64,000 nt of DNA. It comes from Kordia sp. TARA_039_SRF. Lineage in GTDB: Bacteria; Bacteroidota; Bacteroidia; Flavobacteriales; Flavobacteriaceae. Of the stretch, positions 24,386-33,091 are shown piece after piece. The notes under the pieces were generated by a model, which was not told the origin of the DNA, ran no database searches, and saw only the letters and a program-made list of their open reading frames with translations. The stretch spans positions 365,545-429,544 of the forward strand of contig SMNH02000004.1 of NCBI GenBank assembly GCA_006383075.2, in the 5' to 3' direction. A program made the translations under genes and the position numbers. The stretch's first letter is position 1, and the number at the start of each line of letters is the position of its first letter.

Positions 24386-26041
24386 TTACAATTGCAATAA
24401 TTCTTTGGCATTTGCCAAGGCAGAGTCCGAAATGGTAGCACCGCTCAACATTTGCGCAATTTCTTGTATGCGCTCTTCTTGGTTCAATTCCTTGAGTTGT
24501 GTGGAAGTCACTTCGTTGATATCTTGTTTGTATACTTTGAAATGCTGCTTTCCTTTTGCTGCGATTTGTGGTAAATGCGTAATAGAGAACACTTGCATGC
24601 TTTTGCTCATTTGTTGCATGATATTCGCCATTTTATTCGCAACTTCACCCGAAACTCCTGTGTCGATTTCGTCAAACATAATGGTTGGCAATTGCATGTA
24701 TTTGGACAAAATGGCTTTGATGCACAACATCACTCGCGACAATTCTCCGCCAGAAGCTGCTTTTTTCAATTCGTTGAAGTTTCCGCCTTTATTAGCTGAG
24801 AACAGGAATTGCAAATCGTCCATTCCGTTGCTGTAAAACTCTTTTGATAATTGAACTTTTATATCAAATTGTGCATTTGGCATTCCAAGTGTTGCCAACA
24901 TGCTTTCCAATTGTTGTACAAGTGTCGGAATTCCCGCAGCGCGTTTGTCGTGAATTGTTTTTGCAAGTTGTTGCAACTGTTTTTGCTGTGCTTGAAGTTC
25001 TTTTTCTTTCGTTTGAATTAGCGCATCAATATTTTCAGAAACCAATGCTTTTTCAGAAAGTTCGTGTTGAATCGACAACAACTCTTCTATTGTACTTACA
25101 TTGTGCTTTTTTTGTAAATCGAATATTTTTTGAAGCTTTTCCGAAACTTCCGCAAACAATTCTGGGTCAAATGTTACGGCTTCTTGCAGATTGATGATTT
25201 CGTTATAAATATCATCTAACTCTATATACGAACTCTTGATGCGTTCTGCCAAATTTTTAAATTCAGGTGCAATTCCTGCCAGTTTTCCAGAAGCTGATTG
25301 CAATTCTGACAATAGATTCAACACGCCAACTTGCTCGTCAGAAAGAATTTGTTCAGCGCCACTCAAATTCGTTTTAATATCTTCCGCATTATTCAAACGC
25401 TCGTACCGCGTTTCCAAATCTTCCAGCACCAAGCCTTCTAGTTTTGCTTCTTCCAATTCCTTTAACAAAAACATATTGTAATCATGCTCTTTTTCGAGTG
25501 CGATTTTTTCTTCTTGTATTTTTTTGAGATCTTTTTGTGTGGAATGATAACTTTTCAGAATGGATTGATACGATTGTACTTCCTCGGAAACATTCGCCAA
25601 AATATCAATAACCTGAAACTGAAATTGATTGTCCGTCAACTGCAAGGTTTGATGCTGCGAGTGAATGTCAATCAACTGATCGCCCAACGCATTCAACACA
25701 TGCAAGCGCACAGGCACATCATTCACAAACGCACGCGATTTCCCAGAAGGCAATATTTCACGACGAATGATAGTGTCATCATCATAATCCAAATCATTTT
25801 CCTTGAAAAATTTGGTTAGTTTATATTTTTTAACGGAAAATTCGGCTTCAATCACACATTTGCGCTCTTTGTCTTTTAAGGAAGATAAATCTGCTCGTTT
25901 TCCTAATATCAATGCCAAACCGCCGAGAAGAATAGATTTTCCCGCGCCTGTTTCTCCCGTAATAATCGTCAATCCTTTATCAAAATCGACTTGTAACGCA
26001 TCAATGAGTGCAAAGTTTTTTATAGAAAGTTTTGTGAGCAA
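24386..26041 (-). CDS. recN: DNA repair protein RecN
   Basis: 551 aa. SMC-like ATPase used in double-strand break repair with RecA. The N-terminal Walker A is GETGAGKS (about 30-37), the middle part is coiled coil (about 150-390), and the C-terminal half-ATPase carries the signature ASGGELSRVMLCIKAI and Walker B TIMFDEIDTGVSG. The start is TTG (LLTKLSIKNFAL), with no ATG alternative. It ends the bamD-rpoZ-coaBC-porD-recN series, but a TATTTTTG box upstream (26076-26083) suggests an additional own promoter, useful for a damage-response gene. Confidence 0.96.
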   Translation of the reverse strand: MLTKLSIKNFALIDALQVDFDKGLTIITGETGAGKSILLGGLALILGKRADLSSLKDKERKCVIEAEFSVKKYKLTKFFKENDLDYDDDTIIRREILPSGKSRAFVNDVPVRLHVLNALGDQLIDIHSQHQTLQLTDNQFQFQVIDILANVSEEVQSYQSILKSYHSTQKDLKKIQEEKIALEKEHDYNMFLLKELEEAKLEGLVLEDLETRYERLNNAEDIKTNLSGAEQILSDEQVGVLNLLSELQSASGKLAGIAPEFKNLAERIKSSYIELDDIYNEIINLQEAVTFDPELFAEVSEKLQKIFDLQKKHNVSTIEELLSIQHELSEKALVSENIDALIQTKEKELQAQQKQLQQLAKTIHDKRAAGIPTLVQQLESMLATLGMPNAQFDIKVQLSKEFYSNGMDDLQFLFSANKGGNFNELKKAASGGELSRVMLCIKAILSKYMQLPTIMFDEIDTGVSGEVANKMANIMQQMSKSMQVFSITHLPQIAAKGKQHFKVYKQDINEVTSTQLKELNQEERIQEIAQMLSGATISDSALANAKELLQL

Positions 26042-26075
26042 TGCAGTAGTGTTTTTTAACTTTTGTTTTCACTCA

Positions 26076-26083
26076 CAAAAATA
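26076..26083 (-). promoter_or_regulatory. -7 box before recN
   Basis: TATTTTTG on the minus strand, about 35 nt before the TTG start. Confidence 0.5.
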
Positions 26084-26110
26084 GCGTATTGCGGTAAATT
26101 TTCGTAAAAA

Positions 26111-27001
26111 TCAGAATTTAATTTTTCCCCATTTGGAAGCGTGGAATGGCGCGACTTTGTTCAAGGTTTCTACCAAACGAACAACATTTACTTTCGGTCC
26201 ACCCGAAAATATTTGCTGAATTTCTTCTGCTTTGGCGTCAAAAAAGGTTTGTAATAGGAAAGAATTTGGTCTACGATTGTTCAACGCTTTAAATATTTCC
26301 ATACTCGAACTAATGGCTTCTTTTCCAGCACGCGGATCGTCTGCCATAACGTCCAATCCTACTCTGTGGTAGTTGTACATTACCGTTCTGTATTCTTTGT
26401 GTGTATTGTTGAGCATATTGTCTAACAATCTCCAGCGTGTACGGTTTCCGTCTGCTTCTTTCCATCCTAAAAACGGACTCGATTGCGAAAGATTCACAAT
26501 TTGTTGTGCTTGCGCGTAATAATCTGATCCACCACGAAGCGAAAACGTATCAGCGTCAATTCCTAAAATTACATAGACATAATACGCGATTACCGATACT
26601 AAGTTTGACGTAAACTGATTGGGATTGTATACAATTGGCTGAAATTCTTGATAGATAAATCGAAATTGTCGGTCATTAAAATTGAATACAGGCGACTCAA
26701 ACGACGAATTATAAATAGGTCGTGAAGATTGTACTTGAATCGTTGCTACAAATTCATCAGAATTCCACTGTGACACTTGAATCAGCATGCTACAATTGAT
26801 GCGCTCTGTAGTTCCGTAATTTTTATTTGTCCATTGCGTTTTATTAACAAAATCATTGAGCGTACGTTCTAATGTTTTGAAAATTTGCTGGTTTGTCTGA
26901 TTGACTTGTTGAGTATCAACAGTAATTCGACAGTTCAATTCTTGTGCAGTTGAAAAGGTGACTACACTTAAAAGTAAAATGCTTAAAACAAGATTACGCA
27001 T
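26111..27001 (-). CDS. porD: Type IX secretion-associated protein PorD (DUF4835)
   Basis: 296 aa with a signal peptide (about 1-19, ending TFSTAQ). DUF4835 family: RPIYNSSFESPVFNFNDRQF, the YYVYVILGIDADTFS helix and GNRTRWRLLDNMLN-like segments are the conserved parts. Such proteins are annotated as PorD, a periplasmic or outer-membrane-facing factor linked to T9SS; its molecular role is not settled. It overlaps coaBC by 8 nt. The window encodes at least four T9SS cargo proteins, consistent with a working system elsewhere in the genome. Confidence 0.82.
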   Translation of the reverse strand: MRNLVLSILLLSVVTFSTAQELNCRITVDTQQVNQTNQQIFKTLERTLNDFVNKTQWTNKNYGTTERINCSMLIQVSQWNSDEFVATIQVQSSRPIYNSSFESPVFNFNDRQFRFIYQEFQPIVYNPNQFTSNLVSVIAYYVYVILGIDADTFSLRGGSDYYAQAQQIVNLSQSSPFLGWKEADGNRTRWRLLDNMLNNTHKEYRTVMYNYHRVGLDVMADDPRAGKEAISSSMEIFKALNNRRPNSFLLQTFFDAKAEEIQQIFSGGPKVNVVRLVETLNKVAPFHASKWGKIKF

Positions 27002-28205
27002 GGATTCGCTTTATAATTTCATTAAATATATCAATGGCTACTTCGGCTTTCGACTTTAACCCAAAAGCTAAGGTATTCATTTTTTTGTCAATTATCGTGA
27101 CTTTATTGGTTGGTTTTCCAAATCCGGCACCTGTATCGTTGAGCGAATTGAGCACAATCATGTCTAAATTTTTGCGTGTCAATTTGCCTTTGGCGTTTTC
27201 CAATTCGTTATTCGTTTCCAACGCAAAACCAACTAAAAACTGTGATTTTTTGATAGCGCCTAACGAAGCGAGAATGTCTTTGGTTTTGACCAACGTTATT
27301 TCTAACGTAGCATCTGCCTTTTTTATTTTCTGATTGGCAATATCTTTTGGTTTAAAATCGGCAACTGCTGCAGAAAGAATGGCAATGTCTGCCGTTGGAT
27401 AACTTTTATGTGCAGCATTGTACATATCTTCAGCACTCACAACATCAACAATTGTTACAGAGGCGTGTGTTAAGTGTTGATTGTTTGGTCCTGCAATGAG
27501 CGTTACCTCAGCGCCTAAGTTTGCTGCGGCACGTGCTAATTCATAGCCCATTTTTCCAGAAGAATGATTTCCAATAAATCGCACAGGATCAATAGCTTCA
27601 TACGTTGGTCCTGCGGTAATCATGATTTTTTTTCCGCGTAACGGAAGTTTTCCTAAAATATCTTTTTCTATAAAGGAAATGATATCTTCAGGTTCTGCCA
27701 TACGCCCTTTTCCCACCAAACCACTTGCTAATTCGCCACTGGCAGAAGGAATCATGATGTTTCCAAATTTTTGTAGCTGTTCAAAGGAGTTTGTCGTCGA
27801 CGGATGTTTGTACATGTCCAAATCCATCGCAGGCGCAAAATACACGGGACATTTTGCAGAAAGATAGGTTGCCAATAATAAGTTATCGCTATTTCCTGAC
27901 ACCATTTTGGACAGTGTGTTTGCCGTTGCAGGTGCAATCAGCATAAAATCTGCCCATAATCCTAACTCTACATGATTTGTCCATACGGCATTTTCGTCTT
28001 CTTCATTCGTAAACGAAGAATGCACAGGATTTTTAGATAAGGTAGATAGTGTTAACGGTGTAATGAAGTCTTTGGAAGCAGGCGTCATAATCACTTTGAC
28101 TTCGGCGCCTGCTTTGATGAATAACCGTACTAAAGAAGCTGTTTTGTAAGCAGCAATGCCAGCAGTGATGCCGAGTAATACTTTTTTGCCACTTAAAATA
28201 GACAT
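26994..28205 (-). CDS. coaBC: Bifunctional phosphopantothenoylcysteine decarboxylase / phosphopantothenate-cysteine ligase
   Basis: 403 aa. The N-terminal CoaC part is an FMN flavoprotein (GITAGIAAYKT, NHVELGLWAD with the active-site His, FAPAMDLDMY; canonical PAMN reads PAMD here). The C-terminal CoaB part has TAGPTYEAIDPVRFI, GNHSSGKMGYELA and SAAVADFKP, with the conserved Lys region QKIKK. Together they turn 4'-phosphopantothenate plus Cys into 4'-phosphopantetheine. It lies 2 nt after rpoZ and overlaps porD by 8 nt, in an operon order common in Flavobacteriaceae. Confidence 0.96.
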   Translation of the reverse strand: MSILSGKKVLLGITAGIAAYKTASLVRLFIKAGAEVKVIMTPASKDFITPLTLSTLSKNPVHSSFTNEEDENAVWTNHVELGLWADFMLIAPATANTLSKMVSGNSDNLLLATYLSAKCPVYFAPAMDLDMYKHPSTTNSFEQLQKFGNIMIPSASGELASGLVGKGRMAEPEDIISFIEKDILGKLPLRGKKIMITAGPTYEAIDPVRFIGNHSSGKMGYELARAAANLGAEVTLIAGPNNQHLTHASVTIVDVVSAEDMYNAAHKSYPTADIAILSAAVADFKPKDIANQKIKKADATLEITLVKTKDILASLGAIKKSQFLVGFALETNNELENAKGKLTRKNLDMIVLNSLNDTGAGFGKPTNKVTIIDKKMNTLAFGLKSKAEVAIDIFNEIIKRIHA

Positions 28206-28207
28206 GT

Positions 28208-28534
28208 TTAGGCTTCTTCTTTGGTGTTACGGTAGTAAATTTTGTCTTCCAACCATTCTTGCACTGCAATTGCGTGTGGCTTTGGAAGTTTTTCGTAGAA
28301 TTTAGACACTTCGATTTGCTCTTTGTTTTCAAAGATTTCTTCTAAGCTATCGTTGTGCGTAGCAAATTCATCTAATTTCTCAATCAATTCTTTTTTGATT
28401 TCAGAGTTGATTTGAACAGCTCTTTTTGCAACAACAGAAATAGCTTCGTAAATGTTGTTTGTTGGCGCATCAAACTGATTTCTCTCGATAGTTTTGGTGC
28501 TGATTGGAGCTTCTAAGTTTTTAATATCAACCAT
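28208..28534 (-). CDS. rpoZ: RNA polymerase omega subunit
   Basis: 108 aa. Bacteroidetes-type omega, with NQFDAPTNNIYEAISVVAKRA matching the conserved region that clamps the beta' C-terminus, followed by a longer acidic tail than in E. coli. It stabilises the polymerase and helps assembly. It sits 5 nt after bamD and 2 nt before coaBC, in one operon. Confidence 0.92.
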   Translation of the reverse strand: MVDIKNLEAPISTKTIERNQFDAPTNNIYEAISVVAKRAVQINSEIKKELIEKLDEFATHNDSLEEIFENKEQIEVSKFYEKLPKPHAIAVQEWLEDKIYYRNTKEEA

Positions 28535-28539
28535 AGGTA

Positions 28540-29334
28540 TTATTTTGTAAATTTTGCTAATTCTTCAGTAATGGAAGCCATAATAATGTCGGCTTCTTCT
28601 TTGTATTTTGATTCTGGATAAAACTTCATCAACGATTTGTAAGCTGAGGCAGCTTCGTTGAAACGTTCTTCCATAAGCGATTCAAAGCTTCGGATTGCTA
28701 AGTTGTACATGGCGTCTAGCTTTAAGTACATGGCATCTTCTCTGAATTCTGTTCCAGGATAATCCGAAAGGAAGTTTTCAGTCGCTTTTATGGCAGCTTT
28801 GTAATCTGAAATCGTGTTGTATTGTTTCGCGATTTCGTATGCTTTCTTTTCAATTTTTGTTGTTAATTCATCTACCATTTCATTGGCTTTATCCAAATAT
28901 TCTGACTCTGGATAATTGTTGATGAATCCTTGTAATTTGTTAATGGCAGTATACGTATCTCTTTGATCAATACTGAAACGAGGCGATTGCATGTAATAGC
29001 TTTTTGCTTCATAGAAAGAAGCTACTTGCGTACTGTCACTTTTTGGATATGAACGTACAAAACGCTCAAATTGATATCCTGAAACGATGTATTGCTCTAT
29101 TTCAAACAAGGTACGTGCATACAAATATGTAACGCGCTCTCCTTGTGGCTTTCCTCTATATTTAGGTACAATTTGCTCAAAAAGTCGGCTCGATTTTTTG
29201 AATTTTTTTTCATTGTACAAACGCTCTGCAAGCTCATATTTTACTTTAACATCTTCCGATTTTAAAGCTTTTTGGTATTCACTGCACGAAGCAAGTGTAG
29301 CAACAGCTAGAATTACGTATAGAAATTTTGACAT
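28540..29334 (-). CDS. bamD: Outer membrane protein assembly factor BamD
   Basis: 264 aa lipoprotein with signal MSKFLYVILAVATLASC (lipobox LASC) and five TPR-like helical repeats (for example RLYNEKKFKKSSRLFEQIV and FINNYPESEYLDKANEM). It is a subunit of the BAM machine that inserts beta-barrel proteins. ATG 29334 is chosen because the -7 box at 29351-29358 would place the transcript start at or near an alternative ATG at 29346, which would add four residues. First gene of the bamD-rpoZ-coaBC-porD-recN run. Confidence 0.93.
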   Translation of the reverse strand: MSKFLYVILAVATLASCSEYQKALKSEDVKVKYELAERLYNEKKFKKSSRLFEQIVPKYRGKPQGERVTYLYARTLFEIEQYIVSGYQFERFVRSYPKSDSTQVASFYEAKSYYMQSPRFSIDQRDTYTAINKLQGFINNYPESEYLDKANEMVDELTTKIEKKAYEIAKQYNTISDYKAAIKATENFLSDYPGTEFREDAMYLKLDAMYNLAIRSFESLMEERFNEAASAYKSLMKFYPESKYKEEADIIMASITEELAKFTK

Positions 29335-29350
29335 ATTTTTAAACATCTGG

Positions 29351-29358
29351 CAAAAATA
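29351..29358 (-). promoter_or_regulatory. -7 box of the bamD operon
   Basis: TATTTTTG on the minus strand, about 16 nt before ATG 29334. Confidence 0.55.
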
Positions 29359-29466
29359 GGTATTTATTATGTATTATGAAAACATTTTTAAGAACGCTAA
29401 AATAACAGTAGAAATCTGTTTTTGGTATTCTTTAGCATGGATTTAACTTTTTTGATTCGCTTCGCT

Positions 29467-29561
29467 CAATTCAAAAATTCAAAATTTAATGATTCAAGGT
29501 CTATTTCTTTAGTTTGTTTTTTGTTGTTTGTTTTTTGTGAATTTCTTGATTTGTTGATTTG
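29467..29561. repeat. Octamer block followed by heptamer block
   Basis: 29467-29498 holds four 8-nt units (TCAATTCA, AAAATTCA, AAATTTAA, TGATTCAA). 29513-29561 holds seven 7-nt units beginning GTTTGTT, TTTTGTT, GTTTGTT, TTTTGTG. The block around 29454-29490 resembles 6493-6530 (CGCTT.GCTCAATT in both). It fills the gap between bamD and the next gene's 3' end. Confidence 0.7.
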
Positions 29562-29608
29562 GCTCTTAATTATCGGTTTAGAGTGGGATTTAGGATTTTA
29601 TTTTGATT

Positions 29609-30388
29609 TTATATCATACTGCTTTCAGCACTTTCATCTTCGTAAATAAAAAATAGTAGCCATAGAGTTATTCCAACATGATTTTTAAGAACTCTGAGAT
29701 CAATTTCTTTAAAACTTATATCTTTTGAATGTAAATAACTTGCTTTTTTATAAAGTTCATTAATAAAATTTATTTCTCTTGTAGAAAATTCTTTGAATTT
29801 GAAATCAAATTTATTTGCTAAATATTCTAAACGTAATTTTCTAGGAATTTTAGTTGATTCTGGATGCTCTTTTTTATGTGCCTTGAGTTTTTCATTAAAT
29901 TCACCAGAACCCTTAATTTTTTCTTTAGGAACAATTATATGCTCCAAAGAATATTCAAGAATGGTTCTTAATGAAACTAAAAAATGTCTAACCCTATCCG
30001 GATTTTCAGAAAAATTACTCTTTAGAGCATAGTTAACTCCTTTCCATATATTTTCAACTTCATAATCGACTAAATATGCACTGAGTTTTCTTTCTACTAT
30101 TTCTTCTAATTCAAATATTTTTTCCTTTTCGATTTCCTCATAATGATTATCAACAATAATTAAAAATTGAAATTCAGGATCTTCCAATAATCTTTCATAA
30201 CGATTTAAAAAAGATTTTTGAATTCTAATTAGTGATGATAATTGCCTGTGAGTTGAATTTTCAATTATTGAATTTGATTGTTTCTCTATTTTTTCAATAA
30301 AATTAAATGTTGAAGAATCTAAAAATTTATTTACAAAATTTAATGAATTAATTAACTTTTCATTATAGTTTTTCGACATTTTATTCAT
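29609..30388 (-). CDS. Hypothetical helical protein, possibly HEPN-like
   Basis: 259 aa, not recognised. It is AT-richer than its neighbours and stands alone with A/T-rich flanks, as horizontally acquired genes often do. No signal peptide or membrane segment. The first 110 residues look like long amphipathic helices. The second half contains RVRHFLVSLRTILEYSLEHI, then RKLRLEYLANKF and FINELYKKASYLHSKD. This helix pattern, ending in a Y-K-K-A-S-x-L-H-S-type helix, reminds me of HEPN-fold proteins and of the helical parts of defence-associated proteins, but I see no clean Rx4-6H RNase motif. Function unassigned. Confidence 0.6.
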   Translation of the reverse strand: MNKMSKNYNEKLINSLNFVNKFLDSSTFNFIEKIEKQSNSIIENSTHRQLSSLIRIQKSFLNRYERLLEDPEFQFLIIVDNHYEEIEKEKIFELEEIVERKLSAYLVDYEVENIWKGVNYALKSNFSENPDRVRHFLVSLRTILEYSLEHIIVPKEKIKGSGEFNEKLKAHKKEHPESTKIPRKLRLEYLANKFDFKFKEFSTREINFINELYKKASYLHSKDISFKEIDLRVLKNHVGITLWLLFFIYEDESAESSMI

Positions 30389-30466
30389 TTCTATTTCGCT
30401 TTTTGTAATAGTTATAATGAAATTAATATAATAATTTTATGATACAGAAAGTAGAAAACAATAAAC

Positions 30467-31384
30467 CTACATCTCCTTCGTATCACTAATTTTATGATGA
30501 TCCAACACTGTATATCCATCTTCGTCAAAGTAAAAAGCTTTTTCGAAAGCTACATTCATTTTGAGTTCTTCAAAGGTGTAGGAATGTAATTTGTACACAT
30601 CTTCGTTGAAGGCTTCGTCATAATAAGAAACCATGATGAGGAATTCGCCATTGAGTTTTTGCAATTCTTCCGAAGAGAATTTATCTAGCGGCGAGTTTTT
30701 GTCAATTTCGTGTACTAACGTCCAAGTAGTTGGCAAATACGTAATATGATCTCTTTCCAGCGAAAGCTGATAGAAATTACGCTTGTATCCTTGCTTTTTA
30801 TCAGGTTCTGTTATCGCCAACGTGACTTTTACGCGCGGATTCATCATGACGTCTTTTTTGCTATTCATCAAACGAAACATTAACGCTCGACCTTCGTTGA
30901 ATTCACGACAAATAATATGATCACTAAATCGAATTGAAGCTTTAGGCTTTGAAAAACGTCCGTACAATAATCCTGTGACGAATGAGAAACTCAACAATCC
31001 AATCAACGCTTGAAAACTAGAAACGATTCCTGCAATAATACTTGTTGGCGCCATCGCTCCGTAACCTAACGTAGTAATGGTTTGCGATGAAAAGAAAAAA
31101 GCATTCACAAAATCAATCACAAAACCCTGTGGTTCTACCGAAATATATTCCACACCTATGCTCACATAGATAGCGGCAAAGGTCATATTTAGAATGAAAT
31201 ACATTAAAAACACCAAGCAGAAAAAGTGTGTCCAACTGATGTCGACTAGATACGCATACAATGCAGAAATTCCTTTTTGTCGGTTTAAATGCCTAATGTT
31301 AAACGAACCGTCTTTGTTGACCATTCGTTTGGCAATGACAATGGAATCTTCTCCTAATCCAGGGTCTTTTACTTTTCTTGCCAT
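30467..31384 (-). CDS. Inward-rectifier-type K+ channel (KirBac)
   Basis: 305 aa. Two transmembrane helices (about 50-80 and 120-145) flank a pore loop with filter TLGYG (TITTLGYGAMAP), followed by a C-terminal immunoglobulin-like cytoplasmic domain of the IRK type (RFSDHIICREFNEGRALMFRLMN, LVHEIDKNSPL). It is full length. It begins 7 nt after dapA and is probably co-transcribed with dapA and the DUF6913 gene. It is the second K+ channel of the window and unrelated in architecture to the one at 10881. Confidence 0.92.
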   Translation of the reverse strand: MARKVKDPGLGEDSIVIAKRMVNKDGSFNIRHLNRQKGISALYAYLVDISWTHFFCLVFLMYFILNMTFAAIYVSIGVEYISVEPQGFVIDFVNAFFFSSQTITTLGYGAMAPTSIIAGIVSSFQALIGLLSFSFVTGLLYGRFSKPKASIRFSDHIICREFNEGRALMFRLMNSKKDVMMNPRVKVTLAITEPDKKQGYKRNFYQLSLERDHITYLPTTWTLVHEIDKNSPLDKFSSEELQKLNGEFLIMVSYYDEAFNEDVYKLHSYTFEELKMNVAFEKAFYFDEDGYTVLDHHKISDTKEM

Positions 31385-31391
31385 TAATGTG

Positions 31392-32273
31392 TTACGAATT
31401 CAATGCTTCCGTAAAGGTACGTAACTTTTCTTTGAGTGTTGCAGATGCTTCTATCAAAGGCAATCGTACAATTGCGGTAGACAATCCCAAGATTTCAAAA
31501 ACCGCTTTAATCCCTGCTGGATTTCCTTCTTCAAAAATATAATCAATAGATGGCATTAGCTTGTAATGGAGCTCGTTGGCTTCCCTCATTTTTCCTGCCA
31601 AAGCCATACGTACCATTTCTGAGAATTCTTTAGGATAACCTTGCCCAATCACCGAAATCACACCTGCGCCGCCAGCTTGTACCATTGGTAGCGTAATCAT
31701 ATCATCGCCCGAAATTATCAGGAAATCTTTAGGCGTGTCTTTTATCAATCGCATCGCTTGTACAATATCGCCTGCTGCTTCCTTTACGCCAATAATATTG
31801 TCAAAATCATTCGCCAATCGGATAACGGTTTGTGGAAATATATTACTTGCGGTTCTTCCAGGAACATTATAAATGATAATCGGTTTAGTTGTCGCTGTGG
31901 CAACTGCTTTAAAGTGCTGATAAATGCCTTCTTGCGTAGGTTTATTATAATATGGAGAAACGGATAAAATAGCATCGATATCTGACAAATCGCGTGTTTG
32001 CAACTCTTCAATAACAGCCGCCGTATTGTTTCCGCCGATTCCCAAAACGATTGGCAAACGTTTATTATTGGCTTTTACTACCGTATCAATCACCAACTGT
32101 TTTTCTTCTGGTGATAATACTGTATTTTCTGCGGTAGTTCCTAAAACGACTAAATACTCAATGCCACCATCAATGACGTGGTTTACAATGTTTGTCAATG
32201 CAATAGTATCTACCGAAGTATCTTTTGTAAAAGGTGTGACTAATGCGACTCCAGTTCCGATGAACTTCTTCAT
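31392..32273 (-). CDS. dapA: 4-hydroxy-tetrahydrodipicolinate synthase
   Basis: 293 aa, normal length. It condenses pyruvate with aspartate semialdehyde, the first step of the lysine/diaminopimelate branch. The Schiff-base Lys is in [10 protein letters not shown]; the catalytic Tyr is in [15 protein letters not shown] stands for the usual GTTGE(S/A) loop, keeping both Thr and the Glu. It is a TIM barrel without extra domains. It follows the DUF6913 gene with a 2-nt gap, so coupling is likely. Confidence 0.95.
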   Translation of the reverse strand: MKKFIGTGVALVTPFTKDTSVDTIALTNIVNHVIDGGIEYLVVLGTTAENTVLSPEEKQLVIDTVVKANNKRLPIVLGIGGNNTAAVIEELQTRDLSDIDAILSVSPYYNKPTQEGIYQHFKAVATATTKPIIIYNVPGRTASNIFPQTVIRLANDFDNIIGVKEAAGDIVQAMRLIKDTPKDFLIISGDDMITLPMVQAGGAGVISVIGQGYPKEFSEMVRMALAGKMREANELHYKLMPSIDYIFEEGNPAGIKAVFEILGLSTAIVRLPLIEASATLKEKLRTFTEALNS

Positions 32274-32275
32274 TA

Positions 32276-32785
32276 TTATAATTTATTTAGTATATGTAAA
32301 TATCTGTGTAGTTCTTTTGAAAATGTAGCGATGTCTTCTTCTTTCGTTTGAATGATGATATCGTTAATTTCTTGACTACTTCCTTCGATTCCTATTTTTA
32401 AATTTGCTTGCTGCAAACCTGATGCCAATTGCAATGCTAAATGATCGTTACTATAATAACTTATCAACACATCAAAAGGTTTGTTTAAAAATTGCTGTAA
32501 TGTTTCTGTTTTTGCTTTTCCTTTCCAACCAAAATCTTTTTCGTAAAAAACAGGGTAGTTTACTTCGCGTGTTTTTGATTCATTTTTATGAAAACACAAC
32601 ACTTCAACTACAACATTTAATTGCAAAGCATCAATAATTTGCTGAAAATTGACTGTTACATCAGCATTTACAATCAGTCCGACCATTTTAATAGGCGTTG
32701 CTGCTATTTCTTTTGTTGTAGTATTGTGTAGCTTTTTTGTCAGCGCTTTCTTTGCTGATTTGCGTTGTAATCCTTTTAAAAACAT
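32276..32785 (-). CDS. DUF6913 family protein
   Basis: 169 aa. Soluble alpha/beta protein seen next to dapA in Flavobacteriaceae; function unknown. It starts with a basic stretch ([18 protein letters not shown]) and has a Rossmann-like order ([62 protein letters not shown]). A 19-residue N-terminal extension is possible on paper, but the -7 box at 32806-32813 lies inside it; ATG 32785 is used. It heads the DUF6913-dapA-KirBac unit. Confidence 0.78.
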   Translation of the reverse strand: MFLKGLQRKSAKKALTKKLHNTTTKEIAATPIKMVGLIVNADVTVNFQQIIDALQLNVVVEVLCFHKNESKTREVNYPVFYEKDFGWKGKAKTETLQQFLNKPFDVLISYYSNDHLALQLASGLQQANLKIGIEGSSQEINDIIIQTKEEDIATFSKELHRYLHILNKL

Positions 32786-32805
32786 GCATACAATTTGTTC
32801 TTTGG

Positions 32806-32813
32806 CAAAAGTA
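32806..32813 (-). promoter_or_regulatory. -7 box of the DUF6913-dapA unit
   Basis: TACTTTTG on the minus strand, 20 nt before ATG 32785. Confidence 0.55.
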
Positions 32814-32826
32814 CTGTTTTTTCCAT

Positions 32827-32861
32827 AAAAAAAGAGACACACTTTACAGTACGCCTCTCTC
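32827..32861 (-). terminator. Terminator-like hairpin upstream of DUF6913
   Basis: GAGAGGCGTAC and GTGTGTCTC pair imperfectly and are followed by seven T. No known gene ends here on this strand, but a 32-codon ORF stops 14 nt before it, so it may end a small transcript. Confidence 0.5.
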
Positions 32862-32874
32862 CTATTTAAAAAAA

Positions 32875-32973
32875 TTACGAATCCTGTTCTTCCTCACGAA
32901 CATTGATTATCCGCAATTTACAAGGAGTTTTTGAGCTAAAAAAAATTAGTTGATAAGCGTTGAGTTTTAACAA
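32875..32973 (-). CDS. Possible small protein (32 aa)
   Basis: A TTG-initiated ORF starting MLKLNAYQLIFF, with SSKTPCKLRI in the middle and ending VREEEQDS, followed after 14 nt by a hairpin with a T-run. It has a hydrophobic middle and a charged tail. No homologue is known to me. The terminator placement is the only support, and the ORF could be chance. Confidence 0.25.
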   Translation of the reverse strand: MLKLNAYQLIFFSSKTPCKLRIINVREEEQDS

Positions 32974-33054
32974 TAAGCGTCGTTTTTTGGCAAGTATTCA
33001 CAAAAAAAGTGTGTGGTTTTACAATTATTTAGTGTGATTCGCGATGCTGATATC

Positions 33055-33086
33055 TTGTATTTTTTATAATTTGGCGCATATTTTAG
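33055..33086 (+). promoter_or_regulatory. Likely promoter of the split 5'-nucleotidase pair
   Basis: TTG (33055-33057), 21-nt spacer, TATTTTAG (33079-33086), ahead of ATG 33092. One mismatch to the -7 consensus. Confidence 0.4.
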
Positions 33087-33091
33087 TTTTT

